64,000 nucleotides of DNA from Sulfitobacter sp. M05 (GCF_029285175.1 NZ_JABEDH010000001.1:992001-1056000); one strand, 5' to 3'. Counted from the stretch's first letter, positions 28,192 through 37,743 are shown. A program made the numbers and translations. Notes: a model not told the origin generated them from the sequence alone.

Positions 28192-29412
28192 TCAGGCAAA
28201 AAGATCATGCGCCAGTTCCAATGCATCCACCAAAATGTCGATCTCGGCCTTGGTGTTATACAGCCCCATGGACGCGCGACAGGTGGCCGGCAGGCCCAGA
28301 TGCTCCATCAGGGGCCCTGTGCAATGCTGCCCTGCCCGCACCGCCACACCCTTTTTGTCGAGAATCGTAGAAATGTCATGCGCATGGGCCGCGCCGTCCA
28401 TGGTAAAGCTGAAAATCGCCCCTTTGTCCGCGGTATTTCCTTGCACCTGAATCCAGTTCAGCCCGTTCAGCTTGGCCACCGCATAGTCGCGCAGGCTGTC
28501 TTCGTGGGCGGCAATGTTCGCCATCCCCAAGCCCATCATATAATCGATCCCAACCCCCATGCCGATGGTTTGCACGATGCCCGGCGTGCCCGCCTCGAAC
28601 ATCATTGGCGGATCGTTATAGATCACCCCGTCTTTACTGACCTCCTTGATCATATCACCACCACCGATAAACGGGCGCATCTGTTTCATCCGGTCAGCTT
28701 TGATATAGATGGCTCCTGAACCAGACGGGCCATAAAGCTTGTGACCGGTAATCGCATAGAAATCACAACCGATGTCCTGCACATCAACCGGCATATGCAC
28801 TGCGGCTTGTGACCCGTCGACCAATACCGCCACGCCCTTGGCATGGGCAGCTTGAGTGATGGTTTTCACGTCCACCTTTGTGCCCAGAACGTTGGACATA
28901 TGGGTGATTGCAATCAGTTTGGTCTTGGGGCTGATCGCATCAATCACCGCCTGCGGATCCAGCGCGCCATCGGCATCGACATCGACCCATTTTATCACAA
29001 TACCCTGACGTTCACGCAGGAACTGCCAAGGGACAATATTCGCATGATGCTCCATCACAGACAGGATAATTTCGTCACCCGCCTGCAACATCGGCATGGC
29101 CCAGCTATAGGCAACCAGATTGATACCTTCGGTGGTGCCGCTGTTGAAAACGATCTCGTCTTGCGAGGCCGCGTTCAGGAATTTTGCGACCTTACCGCGC
29201 ACAGCTTCGTAATTGTCGGTGGCCAGATTTGACAGGTAGTGCAGGCCGCGATGCACATTTGCATATTCTTGCGCATAGGTACGTGTGATGGCGTCAATCA
29301 CCACCTGCGGCTTTTGTGCGGACGCGCCATTATCGAGGTAAACCAACGGCTTGCCGTTCACTTCACGGCTCAGTATCGGAAAATCACCACGGATTTCGGT
29401 TACATCATACAT
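28192..29412 (-). CDS. sufS: Cysteine desulfurase SufS
   Basis: SufS takes sulfur from cysteine for iron-sulfur cluster assembly and keeps it as a persulfide. The 406-residue protein has the PLP lysine Lys225 in ITGHKLYGPSG and the active cysteine Cys364 in RAGQHCTGPLM, as in group II desulfurases. It is the last gene of the iscR-suf operon. The ATG at 29412 shares a base with the stop of the preceding gene and has TAGGAG upstream; the open frame extends much further but without similarity. No sufE or sufU partner gene is seen nearby. Confidence 0.95.
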   Translation of the reverse strand: MYDVTEIRGDFPILSREVNGKPLVYLDNGASAQKPQVVIDAITRTYAQEYANVHRGLHYLSNLATDNYEAVRGKVAKFLNAASQDEIVFNSGTTEGINLVAYSWAMPMLQAGDEIILSVMEHHANIVPWQFLRERQGIVIKWVDVDADGALDPQAVIDAISPKTKLIAITHMSNVLGTKVDVKTITQAAHAKGVAVLVDGSQAAVHMPVDVQDIGCDFYAITGHKLYGPSGSGAIYIKADRMKQMRPFIGGGDMIKEVSKDGVIYNDPPMMFEAGTPGIVQTIGMGVGIDYMMGLGMANIAAHEDSLRDYAVAKLNGLNWIQVQGNTADKGAIFSFTMDGAAHAHDISTILDKKGVAVRAGQHCTGPLMEHLGLPATCRASMGLYNTKAEIDILVDALELAHDLFA

Positions 29413-29993
29413 CAGTTCACTACTCCTAGGGCCGCGCCCCCGATTATCGCAATCAAAACCGCAAGCCCCAGCACAAGACCCACAGAGGCAACACAAAGCG
29501 CTGCAACCGCGTGCCACAAGGACCGCAAATTCAAGGCCTCTGCCAAAAAGCTTAGGAAAATCCACAGGCCCCAAACCGCAACGACCAGTGACAACAGGCC
29601 CCCTAGCGGCGGGATCGCAAGAGATAACAGCACCACCGCCGCTTGCGCCATAGCGCGCAGCACCTGAAACCACACGACAACGGCCAAGACATCCATCAGA
29701 CCGCCCTTGCCGCCGACCACCAGCCCGGCCCAGTACATCGCATGGATATAGACAACCATCAGCCCGGCAATCAGCACAAACAGGGTCAGCGGCTTTTCAA
29801 AATACCCGGGCAAAGGCAGGGGCGTCGCAGAGGTATGAACGATCAATAGAACCAAGAATGTGTTGACCGCCGCAACCAGGGCAAGCGCCGTCCAAAGTGC
29901 GTCACGGCCCAAATTCATCGCCAGAATCAAACGTGCCGCCCCGCGCGGATTGCGCAGGCTGGTTTGCACCATCGGGACCAGCGCGTCCCGCAT
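29412..29993 (-). CDS. YIP1-family-like membrane protein (second of two)
   Basis: A 193-residue protein with about five membrane spans, of the YIP1-like integral membrane type (PF04893). It begins MRDALVPMVQTSLRNPRGAARLIL, where an NPRGAARxxL segment is typical. It sits between sufD and sufS, sharing one base with each neighbour (TGATG junctions), so it is co-translated. Its role in iron-sulfur work, if any, is unknown. Confidence 0.8.
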   Translation of the reverse strand: MRDALVPMVQTSLRNPRGAARLILAMNLGRDALWTALALVAAVNTFLVLLIVHTSATPLPLPGYFEKPLTLFVLIAGLMVVYIHAMYWAGLVVGGKGGLMDVLAVVVWFQVLRAMAQAAVVLLSLAIPPLGGLLSLVVAVWGLWIFLSFLAEALNLRSLWHAVAALCVASVGLVLGLAVLIAIIGGAALGVVN

Positions 29994-30478
29994 CACACGT
30001 CCTCGTTCAGCGCTGCGCGGAAACCGGCGAACCAGAACCAGACAAACAACGCGAACCAAACAAATCCAACCGCCGTCAATTGAATACCCTGCCCAATGAA
30101 ACCGGCGGTCAGCCCCCAGAGCAACACCAGCGGAGACGAGGCCAAAAGCGCCCAGAACAAAGCCAGACGCGCGCCATAGCTGGTGATGCGGGCCCGCAGG
30201 ACTCGCGCCACCAAATGGGTCAACGCCCCAATCGCGTAGAGCAGCAAGGGCGCGATGAACAGCCACGCCATGAGCGACGCCCCCATCAGCATCTGGAGGT
30301 TCTCACCAGTTTCAAAAGCCTGCCGCGCCAGACGCGGAGTTTGTGCGACAAAAACCATCAAACAGCCGATCATCAGATAGATCAGCGCACGGTCCTCGCG
30401 CACCCCCTCGCCCAGCAACCGGCGCACAACCTTGCCCGGCCCCCGATAGGTGGCCACAATATCACGTGTCGCCGGCAT
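29993..30478 (-). CDS. YIP1-family-like membrane protein (first of two)
   Basis: A 161-residue membrane protein with about four spans, following sufD. Its start overlaps the sufD stop and its stop overlaps the next gene. The N-terminal soluble part (DIVATYRGPGKVVRRLLGEGVREDRALIYL) precedes the membrane region. It resembles the neighbouring YIP1-like gene in topology and probably arose as a divergent partner. Function unknown. Confidence 0.78.
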   Translation of the reverse strand: MPATRDIVATYRGPGKVVRRLLGEGVREDRALIYLMIGCLMVFVAQTPRLARQAFETGENLQMLMGASLMAWLFIAPLLLYAIGALTHLVARVLRARITSYGARLALFWALLASSPLVLLWGLTAGFIGQGIQLTAVGFVWFALFVWFWFAGFRAALNEDV

Positions 30479-31758
30479 CAGCCGCGACGACGCGCCAGCC
30501 AGCCGGTCAGGCGCTCAAGGATCACATCCTTCAGCGCGTCGGCCTCGATCTCTTCCACCGCTTCGGCAAGGAACGACAGAGTCAGCAGATCGGTTGCCTC
30601 ACCATGCGAAATGCCGCGTGCCCGCAAATAGAACAACGCGTCCTCATCAATTGCGCCTGAAGTGGACCCATGCGAGCAAATCACGTCATCGGCATAAATC
30701 TCAAGCTCGGGCTTGGCTAGAAACTGGCTATCGTCATCCAGCAACAAGGATTGACTGATTTGGTACCCGTCAGTCTTTTGCGCATCAGCTTTGACCAGGA
30801 TTTTACCTTGGAACACGCCAACCGCGCCGTTTCGAAGCACTTTCTTGAACACCTGCCGGCTTTCGCAGTTCACCGCGTCATGGGTGATGAAAACCGTATC
30901 ATCGTGATGGAACGCCCCGTCACCGACACACGCGCCAGCAATATGCGCCTTGGCATCATCACCAGTCAGCTCGATCACCGCCTCGTTGCGGGTCAGCACA
31001 CCGTTTACCGTCAGAGTGAAGGATTTGAAGTTTGATTCCGTCCCCAGACGGGCAAACATGTGGGTGGCCGCGCGGCGTTCGTGATCGCGCCCTTGCGCGC
31101 GCACATGATTGAACGAAGCGGTATCTGCCACCTCGACCTCGGTGACCATATTCAAGCGCGCCGCAGCCGGACCATTTTCAAGAACCGTCAGTTCCGTCCC
31201 TGCGTCCAACTTAATGCAGTGGTGAAGGATCGCATCGGAGGTATTTGATTTATGATGATAAATCAGATTTACGGGCTTGCTGACTTTATCCGTAACATGG
31301 ATCAGGATGCCATCTGTTGCCAGTGCGGTGTTCAACGTTGCCAAGGGCCGTGCCACCGGAGTCTGACCATTGGCTTCCAGCACACCATAGACATCGCGCG
31401 CCCAATGCAGATCGCTTTGCGCTGTTTCAAGACGCTCGATCGTCAGCCCTTCCAAGGCCAGATCGTCAGAAGCCTCTGTATCAAAAACACCATCGACAAA
31501 CACCAGCTTCAGGCTGTCGACACCGTCAAAGATCGGCGCTTCATCACTCTCGAAAACCGCCGCTTCTGGGGCCCCGGCCTGTGTTAACGTATCTGGCCGT
31601 GTGTATTTCCAATATTCATCGCGCCGCTCCGGCACGCCCATCGCACGCAGCCGCGCCAAAGCATCAGCGCGGGCCGCCTTCGACCAGCCCTTGGCCGCCC
31701 CATCGCGCCCCGAAATCAACGCCTCTGTCGGGTTGGTTTTCTCAGCAACTGCTGTCAT
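30478..31758 (-). CDS. sufD: Fe-S cluster assembly protein SufD
   Basis: SufD partners SufB and the ATPase SufC in the scaffold complex that builds iron-sulfur clusters. The 426-residue protein shows the SufB/D core: RRDEYWKYTRPDTL near the start, HMFARLGTESNFKSFTLTVNG in the beta-helix and EIYADDVICSHGSTSGAIDEDALFYLRARGI near the end. The conserved terminal His (CSHGSTSG) is present. It overlaps sufC and the first YIP1-like gene by 1-3 bases. Confidence 0.95.
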   Translation of the reverse strand: MTAVAEKTNPTEALISGRDGAAKGWSKAARADALARLRAMGVPERRDEYWKYTRPDTLTQAGAPEAAVFESDEAPIFDGVDSLKLVFVDGVFDTEASDDLALEGLTIERLETAQSDLHWARDVYGVLEANGQTPVARPLATLNTALATDGILIHVTDKVSKPVNLIYHHKSNTSDAILHHCIKLDAGTELTVLENGPAAARLNMVTEVEVADTASFNHVRAQGRDHERRAATHMFARLGTESNFKSFTLTVNGVLTRNEAVIELTGDDAKAHIAGACVGDGAFHHDDTVFITHDAVNCESRQVFKKVLRNGAVGVFQGKILVKADAQKTDGYQISQSLLLDDDSQFLAKPELEIYADDVICSHGSTSGAIDEDALFYLRARGISHGEATDLLTLSFLAEAVEEIEADALKDVILERLTGWLARRRG

Positions 31759-32513
31759 TACGCCACCTCGGCAAGAATATCGGCGTAACCGTTGTTTTCA
31801 ACTTCCAGCGCCAGCTCAGGTCCGCCGGTTTTCACGATACGGCCATTCGCCATGATATGAACAACATCCGGTTTGATGTGATCAAGCAGGCGCTGATAGT
31901 GGGTAATCACCAGAAACCCCCGCCCCTCGGTGCGCAGCGCATTCACGCCCTCAGCAACCAGTTTCATCGCATCAACGTCAAGACCGGAGTCGGTTTCATC
32001 CAGAATGCACATCTTTGGCTCAAGCATGGCCATCTGTAGGATTTCATTACGCTTTTTCTCACCGCCAGAGAACCCCATGTTCACCGGACGTTTAAGCATA
32101 TCCGCATCAATCTTAAGGTCTTTCGCCTTGGCGCGTACCACTTTCAGGAATTCCGCCGCTGACATTTCCTCTTCTCCACGCGCCTTGCGCTGTGCGTTCA
32201 CCGCGGTGCGCAGGAAGGTCATGTTGCCCACACCGGGGATTTCCACCGGATACTGAAACGCCAGGAACAAGCCGGCGGCGGCACGTTCTTCCGGCTCCAT
32301 GTCCAGCAGATCGTCAGCGTCCAGCGTGGCAGAGCCCTCGGTCACCTCATACCCATCCTTACCGGACAGCACATAAGACAGCGTTGATTTACCCGACCCG
32401 TTTGGCCCCATAATCGCATGTACTTTACCGGCCTCAACCTCAAGGTTCACACCTTTGAGGATCTGCTTGTCTTCATCTTCCAGTTTCACGTTCAGGTTCT
32501 TAATGCTCAGCAT
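31758..32513 (-). CDS. sufC: Fe-S cluster assembly ATPase SufC
   Basis: A 251-residue ABC-type ATPase that drives the SufBCD scaffold. Walker A is GPNGSGKSTLSY, the signature is FSGGEKKRNEILQMAM, Walker B is CILDETDSGLD and the switch histidine is in VITHYQRLLDHIKPD. All are typical of SufC. It starts 35 bases after the YbjQ-like gene and overlaps sufD. Confidence 0.97.
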   Translation of the reverse strand: MLSIKNLNVKLEDEDKQILKGVNLEVEAGKVHAIMGPNGSGKSTLSYVLSGKDGYEVTEGSATLDADDLLDMEPEERAAAGLFLAFQYPVEIPGVGNMTFLRTAVNAQRKARGEEEMSAAEFLKVVRAKAKDLKIDADMLKRPVNMGFSGGEKKRNEILQMAMLEPKMCILDETDSGLDVDAMKLVAEGVNALRTEGRGFLVITHYQRLLDHIKPDVVHIMANGRIVKTGGPELALEVENNGYADILAEVA

Positions 32514-32548
32514 CTTAGTCTTCCTTCTCAGCGCCTTGGCGCGTGTTC

Positions 32549-32863
32549 TTAATTCAATGTGACAGCAGTGCCGGACACTGAAACCATCATCATGCTGTCC
32601 GATATGATCTCGTAATCCAGATCAATGCCGACAACGGCATCCGCCCCCAGGGCGGCGGCCTCTTGTTTCAGTTCGGCCATCGCAGTTTCGCGTGCATCGC
32701 GCAGCTTGGTCTCATACTGTCCAGAGCGCCCACCAACGATATCGGTGACCCGGGCAAACATGTCGCGCACGATGTTCGCACCCATGATGGCCTCACCGAC
32801 AACGATGCCCTTATAGGCGGCTATGGTGCGGCCCTCTATTGTGTTGGTTGTTGTGACGATCAT
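32549..32863 (-). CDS. YbjQ-like heavy-metal-binding domain protein
   Basis: A 104-residue protein of the YbjQ/UPF0145 family (PF01906): [19 protein letters not shown], then [24 protein letters not shown] and [16 protein letters not shown]. The family forms ring-like oligomers; a metal-binding role has been proposed but not proven. It lies between sufB and sufC, starting 2 bases after the sufB stop, which suggests a link to cluster assembly or metal handling in this lineage. Confidence 0.88.
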   Translation of the reverse strand: MIVTTTNTIEGRTIAAYKGIVVGEAIMGANIVRDMFARVTDIVGGRSGQYETKLRDARETAMAELKQEAAALGADAVVGIDLDYEIISDSMMMVSVSGTAVTLN

Positions 32864-32865
32864 GA

Positions 32866-34398
32866 CTAGCCCACAGACCCTTCCAGCGAAATTGCCACAA
32901 GCGCCTGCGCTTCCATCGCAAATTCCATCGGCAGCGCTTGCAGCACGTCCTTGCAGAACCCGTTTACAACCAGCGCCACCGCTTCCTCCTCGTCCATCCC
33001 GCGTGAACGGCAATAGAACATCTGGTCATCATCAACCTTGGAGGTTGTCGCCTCATGCTCGACCCGGCTGCTGTTATTCTTGACCTCTATGTAAGGCACC
33101 GTATGTGCCCCACATTGATCCCCGATCAACAAGCTGTCGCATTGCGTATAGTTACGCGATTCCTTCGCCTTGGGGTGCATCGACACCAGCCCGCGGTAGG
33201 TGTTCTGCGCCTTACCCGCCGAAATCCCCTTAGAGACAATCCGCGACTTGGTGCGTTTGCCCAGATGGATCATTTTGGTGCCGGTATCGGCCTGCTGCAT
33301 ATTATTGGCGATGGCGATGGAGTAAAATTCGCCCTGACTGTCGTCACCGCGCAGGACGCAAGACGGGTATTTCCATGTGACGGCAGAACCGGTTTCCACC
33401 TGCGTCCACATCACCTTGGCCCGATCGCCCCGGCAATCGGCACGTTTGGTCACGAAGTTATAGATACCACCCTTGCCGTCTTCATCGCCGGGGTACCAGT
33501 TCTGCACGGTGGAATATTTCACCTCTGCATCTTCCTCGATGATGATCTCAACAACCGCGGCGTGCAGTTGCGATTCATCACGCTGCGGCGCGGTACAGCC
33601 TTCGAGGTAGGACACATAGGACCCTTTGTCGGCAATGATCAGCGTGCGTTCAAACTGGCCAGTGTTTTCCGCGTTGATGCGGAAATAAGTCGACAGCTCC
33701 ATCGGGCAACGTACACCGGGTGGCACATAAACGAATGAACCATCCGAAAAGACCGCCGAATTCAGCGTCGCATAAAAATTGTCAGAGACCGGCACCACGG
33801 ACCCAAGGTATTTCTTCACCAATTCAGGGTGATCCTTGATAGCTTCGGAGATCGAACAAAAGATCACACCAGCCTTGGCCAGTTCATCCTTGAACGTGGT
33901 GCCCACAGAAACCGAATCGAACACCGCGTCCACCGCAACCTTACGCGGTTCGTCGCCCATGTTCTCAGCCCCTTCAACGCCGGCCAAAATGGCCTGCTCT
34001 TTCAAAGGAATGCCCAATTTCTTGTAGGTTTCCAACAGCTTGGGATCAACGTCATCCAGCGATTTCGGCTTTTCGATCATGCTTTTGGGACGGGCGTAAT
34101 AATACTGATCCTGAAAATCGATCTCAGGATAATCGACCATCGCCCAATCCGGTTCCGTCTTGGTCAACCAACGCTCATAGGCCTCCAACCGCCAATCCAA
34201 CATCCATTGCGGTTCTTCGTTCTTCTCCGAAATCAGCCGCACGATGTCTGTTGTCAGGCCCTTGGGGGCATATTCCATTTCAATATCGGTCGACCAGCCG
34301 TGTTTATAGGCACCGCCCACTTCGCGCACGGCATCCACGGTGTCCTGATCTACGCCGTCTTTGACGCCATCATTTTCATTTACAATCACAGTATCCAA
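32866..34398 (-). CDS. sufB: Fe-S cluster assembly protein SufB
   Basis: SufB is the main scaffold protein on which clusters form. The 510-residue protein is closely typical: [86 protein letters not shown] and a C-terminal [13 protein letters not shown]. No ATG fits the N-terminus; I place the start at TTG 34398, with AAAGGAC about 8 bases upstream. It begins 28 bases after the upstream cysteine desulfurase gene. Confidence 0.95.
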   Translation of the reverse strand: MDTVIVNENDGVKDGVDQDTVDAVREVGGAYKHGWSTDIEMEYAPKGLTTDIVRLISEKNEEPQWMLDWRLEAYERWLTKTEPDWAMVDYPEIDFQDQYYYARPKSMIEKPKSLDDVDPKLLETYKKLGIPLKEQAILAGVEGAENMGDEPRKVAVDAVFDSVSVGTTFKDELAKAGVIFCSISEAIKDHPELVKKYLGSVVPVSDNFYATLNSAVFSDGSFVYVPPGVRCPMELSTYFRINAENTGQFERTLIIADKGSYVSYLEGCTAPQRDESQLHAAVVEIIIEEDAEVKYSTVQNWYPGDEDGKGGIYNFVTKRADCRGDRAKVMWTQVETGSAVTWKYPSCVLRGDDSQGEFYSIAIANNMQQADTGTKMIHLGKRTKSRIVSKGISAGKAQNTYRGLVSMHPKAKESRNYTQCDSLLIGDQCGAHTVPYIEVKNNSSRVEHEATTSKVDDDQMFYCRSRGMDEEEAVALVVNGFCKDVLQALPMEFAMEAQALVAISLEGSVG

Positions 34399-34426
34399 GA
34401 GATCTGTCCTTTTCCCGTGGGCCGCA

Positions 34427-35527
34427 TCAGGCCGCCCGTTCTGTATGTTTGTCGCGCTTTGCCAGCCATTCATCGGCAAAACGCAAAACGTCCGTTTTTG
34501 TTGTCGCCAACCCCAAGGACACCCGAATGGCGCTTGCGGCTTCACTCTCATTATAACCCATGGCCTGCAACACCTTGCTGGCCTTGACCTTGCCGCTGGA
34601 ACAGGCCGATCCCGCCGAAATGGCAAAACCGGCAAGATCCATCTGCATCACCTGTGTTTCGCCCTTCCACCCCTCGGCAATGATGCAGGAGGTATTCGGC
34701 AAACGCGGCACTTGATTTCCGACAAAAATAGTCTTCTTTGCGGAAGTCGCAAGGGCGTTTTCTAGAATGTTTCTAAGTTCTTCAATTTCTTCCCAACGCC
34801 CCGAAGCCACATCCCTCGCCGCCGCCTCAGCCGCCGCTCCAAACCCGGCAATGCCAGTGATGTTTTCCGTACCAGAGCGGCGGTTCATCTCCTGCCCGCC
34901 ACCGCGCAGCAGGGGTTCCGGGTCATCGCGTGTATAGTTGATCAGCGCCCCAACACCCTTTGGCCCGCCAAACTTATGGGCCGACAGGATCGCATAGGCT
35001 GGACGGTCATCCCCGCCAAACGGAAACGCCATTTTTCCAGCGACCTGCGTGACATCGCAAACCACGTTGCGCCGATCCAGATCCGCCAGAAACCCCTCAG
35101 GGGGCAACACCCCTGTCTCGCTGTTTGCAGCCGACACAGCCAACAACACGGGCTGCGCTCCTTGCCTTGGCCGATATGCGCCCTGCGCCCCATACCAAGA
35201 CGGCAAAGACAACTCGCTCCAAACCTCCAGACAATCATGCTCTGTCGGCAAAGCCGCAAAGACGCCGCCATGCCGCGCCTTCTGCGCCACCGCCAGTGCC
35301 GCCGCCTCCGTTGCGCTACTGGTAAAAATCACCTGTGTCGGCAAACACCCAACCAGTGCAGCCACCTGCGCACGGGCCTTTTCAACCAGCATTTTGGCCT
35401 TACGCCCCTCACTATGCACAGAAGACGGATTGCCCAGGACATCCATCGCCGCCAGCATGGCCGCACGCGCCTCCTCCCTCAAAGGGGTCGTCGCGTTATG
35501 ATCCAGATAACACCGCTCGGCCTTCAT
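34427..35527 (-). CDS. Cysteine desulfurase, NifS/IscS type
   Basis: A 366-residue group I-like desulfurase: [13 protein letters not shown] near the N-terminus, PLP lysine Lys185 in [10 protein letters not shown] and active cysteine Cys309 in [10 protein letters not shown]. It follows iscR and precedes sufB, so the operon carries two desulfurases (this one and SufS). It is shorter than E. coli IscS (404) and lacks the usual C-terminal IscU-docking tail. A small hairpin lies just before its ribosome site. Confidence 0.93.
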   Translation of the reverse strand: MKAERCYLDHNATTPLREEARAAMLAAMDVLGNPSSVHSEGRKAKMLVEKARAQVAALVGCLPTQVIFTSSATEAAALAVAQKARHGGVFAALPTEHDCLEVWSELSLPSWYGAQGAYRPRQGAQPVLLAVSAANSETGVLPPEGFLADLDRRNVVCDVTQVAGKMAFPFGGDDRPAYAILSAHKFGGPKGVGALINYTRDDPEPLLRGGGQEMNRRSGTENITGIAGFGAAAEAAARDVASGRWEEIEELRNILENALATSAKKTIFVGNQVPRLPNTSCIIAEGWKGETQVMQMDLAGFAISAGSACSSGKVKASKVLQAMGYNESEAASAIRVSLGLATTKTDVLRFADEWLAKRDKHTERAA

Positions 35528-35548
35528 CTTGCCCTTAACCTCCGGGGT

Positions 35549-35565
35549 TTGGGGCAGCGCCCCAA
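35549..35565 (-). other. Small hairpin before the desulfurase ribosome site
   Basis: A 7-bp stem TTGGGGC/GCCCCAA with a three-base loop in the 84-base spacer between iscR and the desulfurase gene, directly before GGAGG. It may lower translation or help processing between iscR and the rest of the operon. Confidence 0.4.
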
Positions 35566-35611
35566 CACAAATAAAATCGCGTCGCGCTTTGCGCGTCAGC
35601 TGGCTCCCCCC

Positions 35612-36073
35612 TCACGCCTCATCCACAACATCAAACAGATTGGGCACTGCCGGACAGGGGGCCAGTTCGTTCTCAATCACATCCGACAGGCGCGTCTGAT
35701 GCAGAAAAACATAAACATGCGCACTCAGACCCTCCCATAGACGGTTGGTCAATGATTGGGCGCGACTGCCTGACGCCCCTCCGGACGCACCCGCCCCCTT
35801 ATGCATGGCATCCACGGTTTCATCGACCGCGGACAGGATATCAACCACCCGGATTTCCGATACCGGTCGTGACAACCGGTACCCGCCCCCGGGACCGCGC
35901 ACCGAGGCCACCAGCTCCGCGCGGCGCAATTTCACGAACAACTGCTCCAGGTAGGGCAAAGAGATTGACTGGCGCTCAGCGATATCTCCCAAAGACACCA
36001 GACTTTCCCCCGGTTGCAGCGCGATATCGGCCAAAGCCACCATCGCATACCGGCCTTTGGTAGAAAGCTTCAT
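35612..36073 (-). CDS. iscR: Rrf2-family iron-sulfur regulator IscR
   Basis: A 153-residue Rrf2-family repressor with an N-terminal winged helix (KLSTKGRYAMVALADIAL ... YLEQLFVKLRRAELVASVRGPGGGYRLSRP). Classical IscR has three cysteines near residues 92-104; this protein has none there and only one cysteine in all (Cys140, in LAPCPAV). That matches the single-cysteine IscR described in Rhodobacter sphaeroides, which still binds a cluster and represses iron-sulfur genes. ATG 36073 has AAAGGA 8 bases upstream. It heads the suf operon and probably regulates it through the palindrome at 36169. Confidence 0.92.
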   Translation of the reverse strand: MKLSTKGRYAMVALADIALQPGESLVSLGDIAERQSISLPYLEQLFVKLRRAELVASVRGPGGGYRLSRPVSEIRVVDILSAVDETVDAMHKGAGASGGASGSRAQSLTNRLWEGLSAHVYVFLHQTRLSDVIENELAPCPAVPNLFDVVDEA

Positions 36074-36168
36074 CACATCCGTCCTTTGTTTGCAGCTGCG
36101 TTCATTGACGCCGGCCGCTGTTGCGCCTAAACGAAAAGCCCGGACTGCGTCTTATGCGGACCACCAGA

Positions 36169-36183
36169 TTAGAACCGTTCTAA
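36169..36183. promoter_or_regulatory. Perfect palindrome before iscR, candidate IscR operator
   Basis: TTAGAAC-C-GTTCTAA, a 7+1+7 perfect dyad 96 bases upstream of the iscR start and 73 bases before the divergent hydrolase gene. Its position in this divergent promoter region suits autoregulation by IscR. I matched it by eye only, not against a measured motif. Confidence 0.55.
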
Positions 36184-36255
36184 AGTAGTCGAGCGAAGTC
36201 GTCAACAATTCACGGCCCCTCTAACACCACTTTGGACTACCAGACAGGAACTTTC

Positions 36256-36909
36256 ATGCCAGAGGTCATTTTCCCCGGACCGGAAGGCCGCCTTGAAGGC
36301 CGCTACCATCCCCAAAAAGAACGTGATGCCCCGATCGCCATCATCCTGCATCCACATCCGCAGTTCGGCGGCACGATGAACCACAAGGTCGTCTATAATA
36401 TGCATTACGCATTTTATAACATGGGCTTTACGGTTTTGCGGTTCAACTTCCGTGGCGTGGGCCGGTCACAGGGCGAGTATGATCAAGGGATCGGCGAATT
36501 GTCCGATGCGGCATCTGCACTCGATTACCTGCAATCCATGAACAACAACTCGAAACACTGCTGGGTTGCCGGGTTCTCCTTCGGTGCGTGGATCGGCATG
36601 CAGCTTTTGATGCGCCGCCCCGAGATCACAGGCTTTATTTCGGTCTCGCCGCCTGCGAATATGTATGACTTCAGCTTTCTTGCGCCCTGCCCGGCATCCG
36701 GTCTGGTGATCAACGGCACCGCGGACCGTGTGGCACCGCCCGCCGATACCGTCAGCCTGGTCAACAAGCTGCACGAACAAAAAGGCATCACCATCACCCA
36801 TCAGGAAGTGCCGGGTGCCGGCCACTTCTTTGAAGAACCACATATGGACACGCTGATCACATCCACCACGGATTATGTGAAACGTCGCCTGACAGAGACC
36901 ACACGTTAA
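36256..36909 (+). CDS. Alpha/beta hydrolase
   Basis: A 217-residue alpha/beta hydrolase of the small dienelactone/esterase-like group. The nucleophile elbow is GFSFGAW with Ser108; an acid in NGTADRVAPP and a histidine in GAGHFFEEPHMD complete a likely triad. LHPHPQFGGTMNHKVV and FNFRGVGRSQGEYDQG are typical of this family. CAGGAAC lies before the ATG at 36256. Substrate unknown. Its stop shares a base with the start of the next gene. Confidence 0.9.
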   Translation: MPEVIFPGPEGRLEGRYHPQKERDAPIAIILHPHPQFGGTMNHKVVYNMHYAFYNMGFTVLRFNFRGVGRSQGEYDQGIGELSDAASALDYLQSMNNNSKHCWVAGFSFGAWIGMQLLMRRPEITGFISVSPPANMYDFSFLAPCPASGLVINGTADRVAPPADTVSLVNKLHEQKGITITHQEVPGAGHFFEEPHMDTLITSTTDYVKRRLTETTR

Positions 36910-37151
36910 TGGTTGATTCTGTCGTTGTCGAAATGGCCAACAAACTGGCTGAGGAATGCATCGCGGTTCAGAAAGAAACCGGCGAGGACCGGCTTTTTAT
37001 GCGCATGGGTGATGTTCTGGGGGCCTCTTCACAAACACTCGAAGAGGCCTTTCTGACCGCAATCCGGACAAGGATGGCAAATGATCAGGGCCGTAAGTTT
37101 CTGGCCCAGACATTGCAGGCGCACCGCGCACAGGCCGGCGGCAATGAATAA
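36909..37151 (+). CDS. Small conserved-looking hypothetical protein
   Basis: An 80-residue soluble, mostly helical protein (MVDSVVVEMANKLAEECIAV...). No domain recognised. Its start overlaps the hydrolase stop by one base and its stop overlaps the HD-protein start by 8 bases, so the three genes are translated together. Confidence 0.72.
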   Translation: MVDSVVVEMANKLAEECIAVQKETGEDRLFMRMGDVLGASSQTLEEAFLTAIRTRMANDQGRKFLAQTLQAHRAQAGGNE

Positions 37152-37743
37152 GGAAATGGAAACGCGGTTGGATCAACAGATCGCGTTTTTGAACGAAGCA
37201 GACAAGCTTAAGAACACCATCCGCGCAACTGAGCTTTGCGACAATTCGCGCTATGAAAACTCGGCTGAACACTCTTGGCACCTGACACTCTACGCTATGG
37301 TCCTGGCCGATCAGGCGGGGCCGGATGTGGACATCACGCTGGTGATCAAAATGTTGATCCTGCATGATCTGGTCGAAATTGATGCCGGTGATAACCCCAT
37401 TTTCGGCGATCTGGACCACGCTGCGATTGAGGCGCAGGAACAGGTTGCTGCCGATCGTATCTTTGGCCTGCTGCCGGACGACCTACGTCTCACCTTCCGT
37501 GCAATCTGGGACGAATTCGAAGCGGCGCAGACCCCGTCAGCGCAGTTTGCCAAGTCACTGGACCGTTTCCAGCCGCCGATGCAAAATCTGCAATCCGGTG
37601 GCGGCAGCTGGATCGATTTTAACGTGACAGAACAACAGATTCACGACCGCGTCGGCAGCAAGATCACCATCGGCGCTCCTTTTCTTTGGGACTATGCCAA
37701 GACACGGATTGCAGCCTTCTTTGCTGCGCAAACCGCCAAGTAA
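37144..37743 (+). CDS. HD-domain hydrolase (YfbR/HDDC2-like nucleotidase)
   Basis: A 199-residue HD-domain phosphohydrolase. Metal-binding residues are visible in ENSAEHSWHLTL, LILHDLVEIDAGD and the later D in AKSLDRFQP. This pattern is typical of 5'-deoxynucleotidases of the YfbR/HDDC2 type, which remove phosphate from deoxynucleoside monophosphates. The exact substrate is inferred. The ATG at 37144 overlaps the previous gene. Confidence 0.85.
   Translation: MNKEMETRLDQQIAFLNEADKLKNTIRATELCDNSRYENSAEHSWHLTLYAMVLADQAGPDVDITLVIKMLILHDLVEIDAGDNPIFGDLDHAAIEAQEQVAADRIFGLLPDDLRLTFRAIWDEFEAAQTPSAQFAKSLDRFQPPMQNLQSGGGSWIDFNVTEQQIHDRVGSKITIGAPFLWDYAKTRIAAFFAAQTAK

Noticed and set aside
29994..30266. 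Upstream extension of the second YIP1-like frame
   Set aside because: It lies fully over the first YIP1-like gene in another frame; the TGATG junction at 29993 gives the better start.
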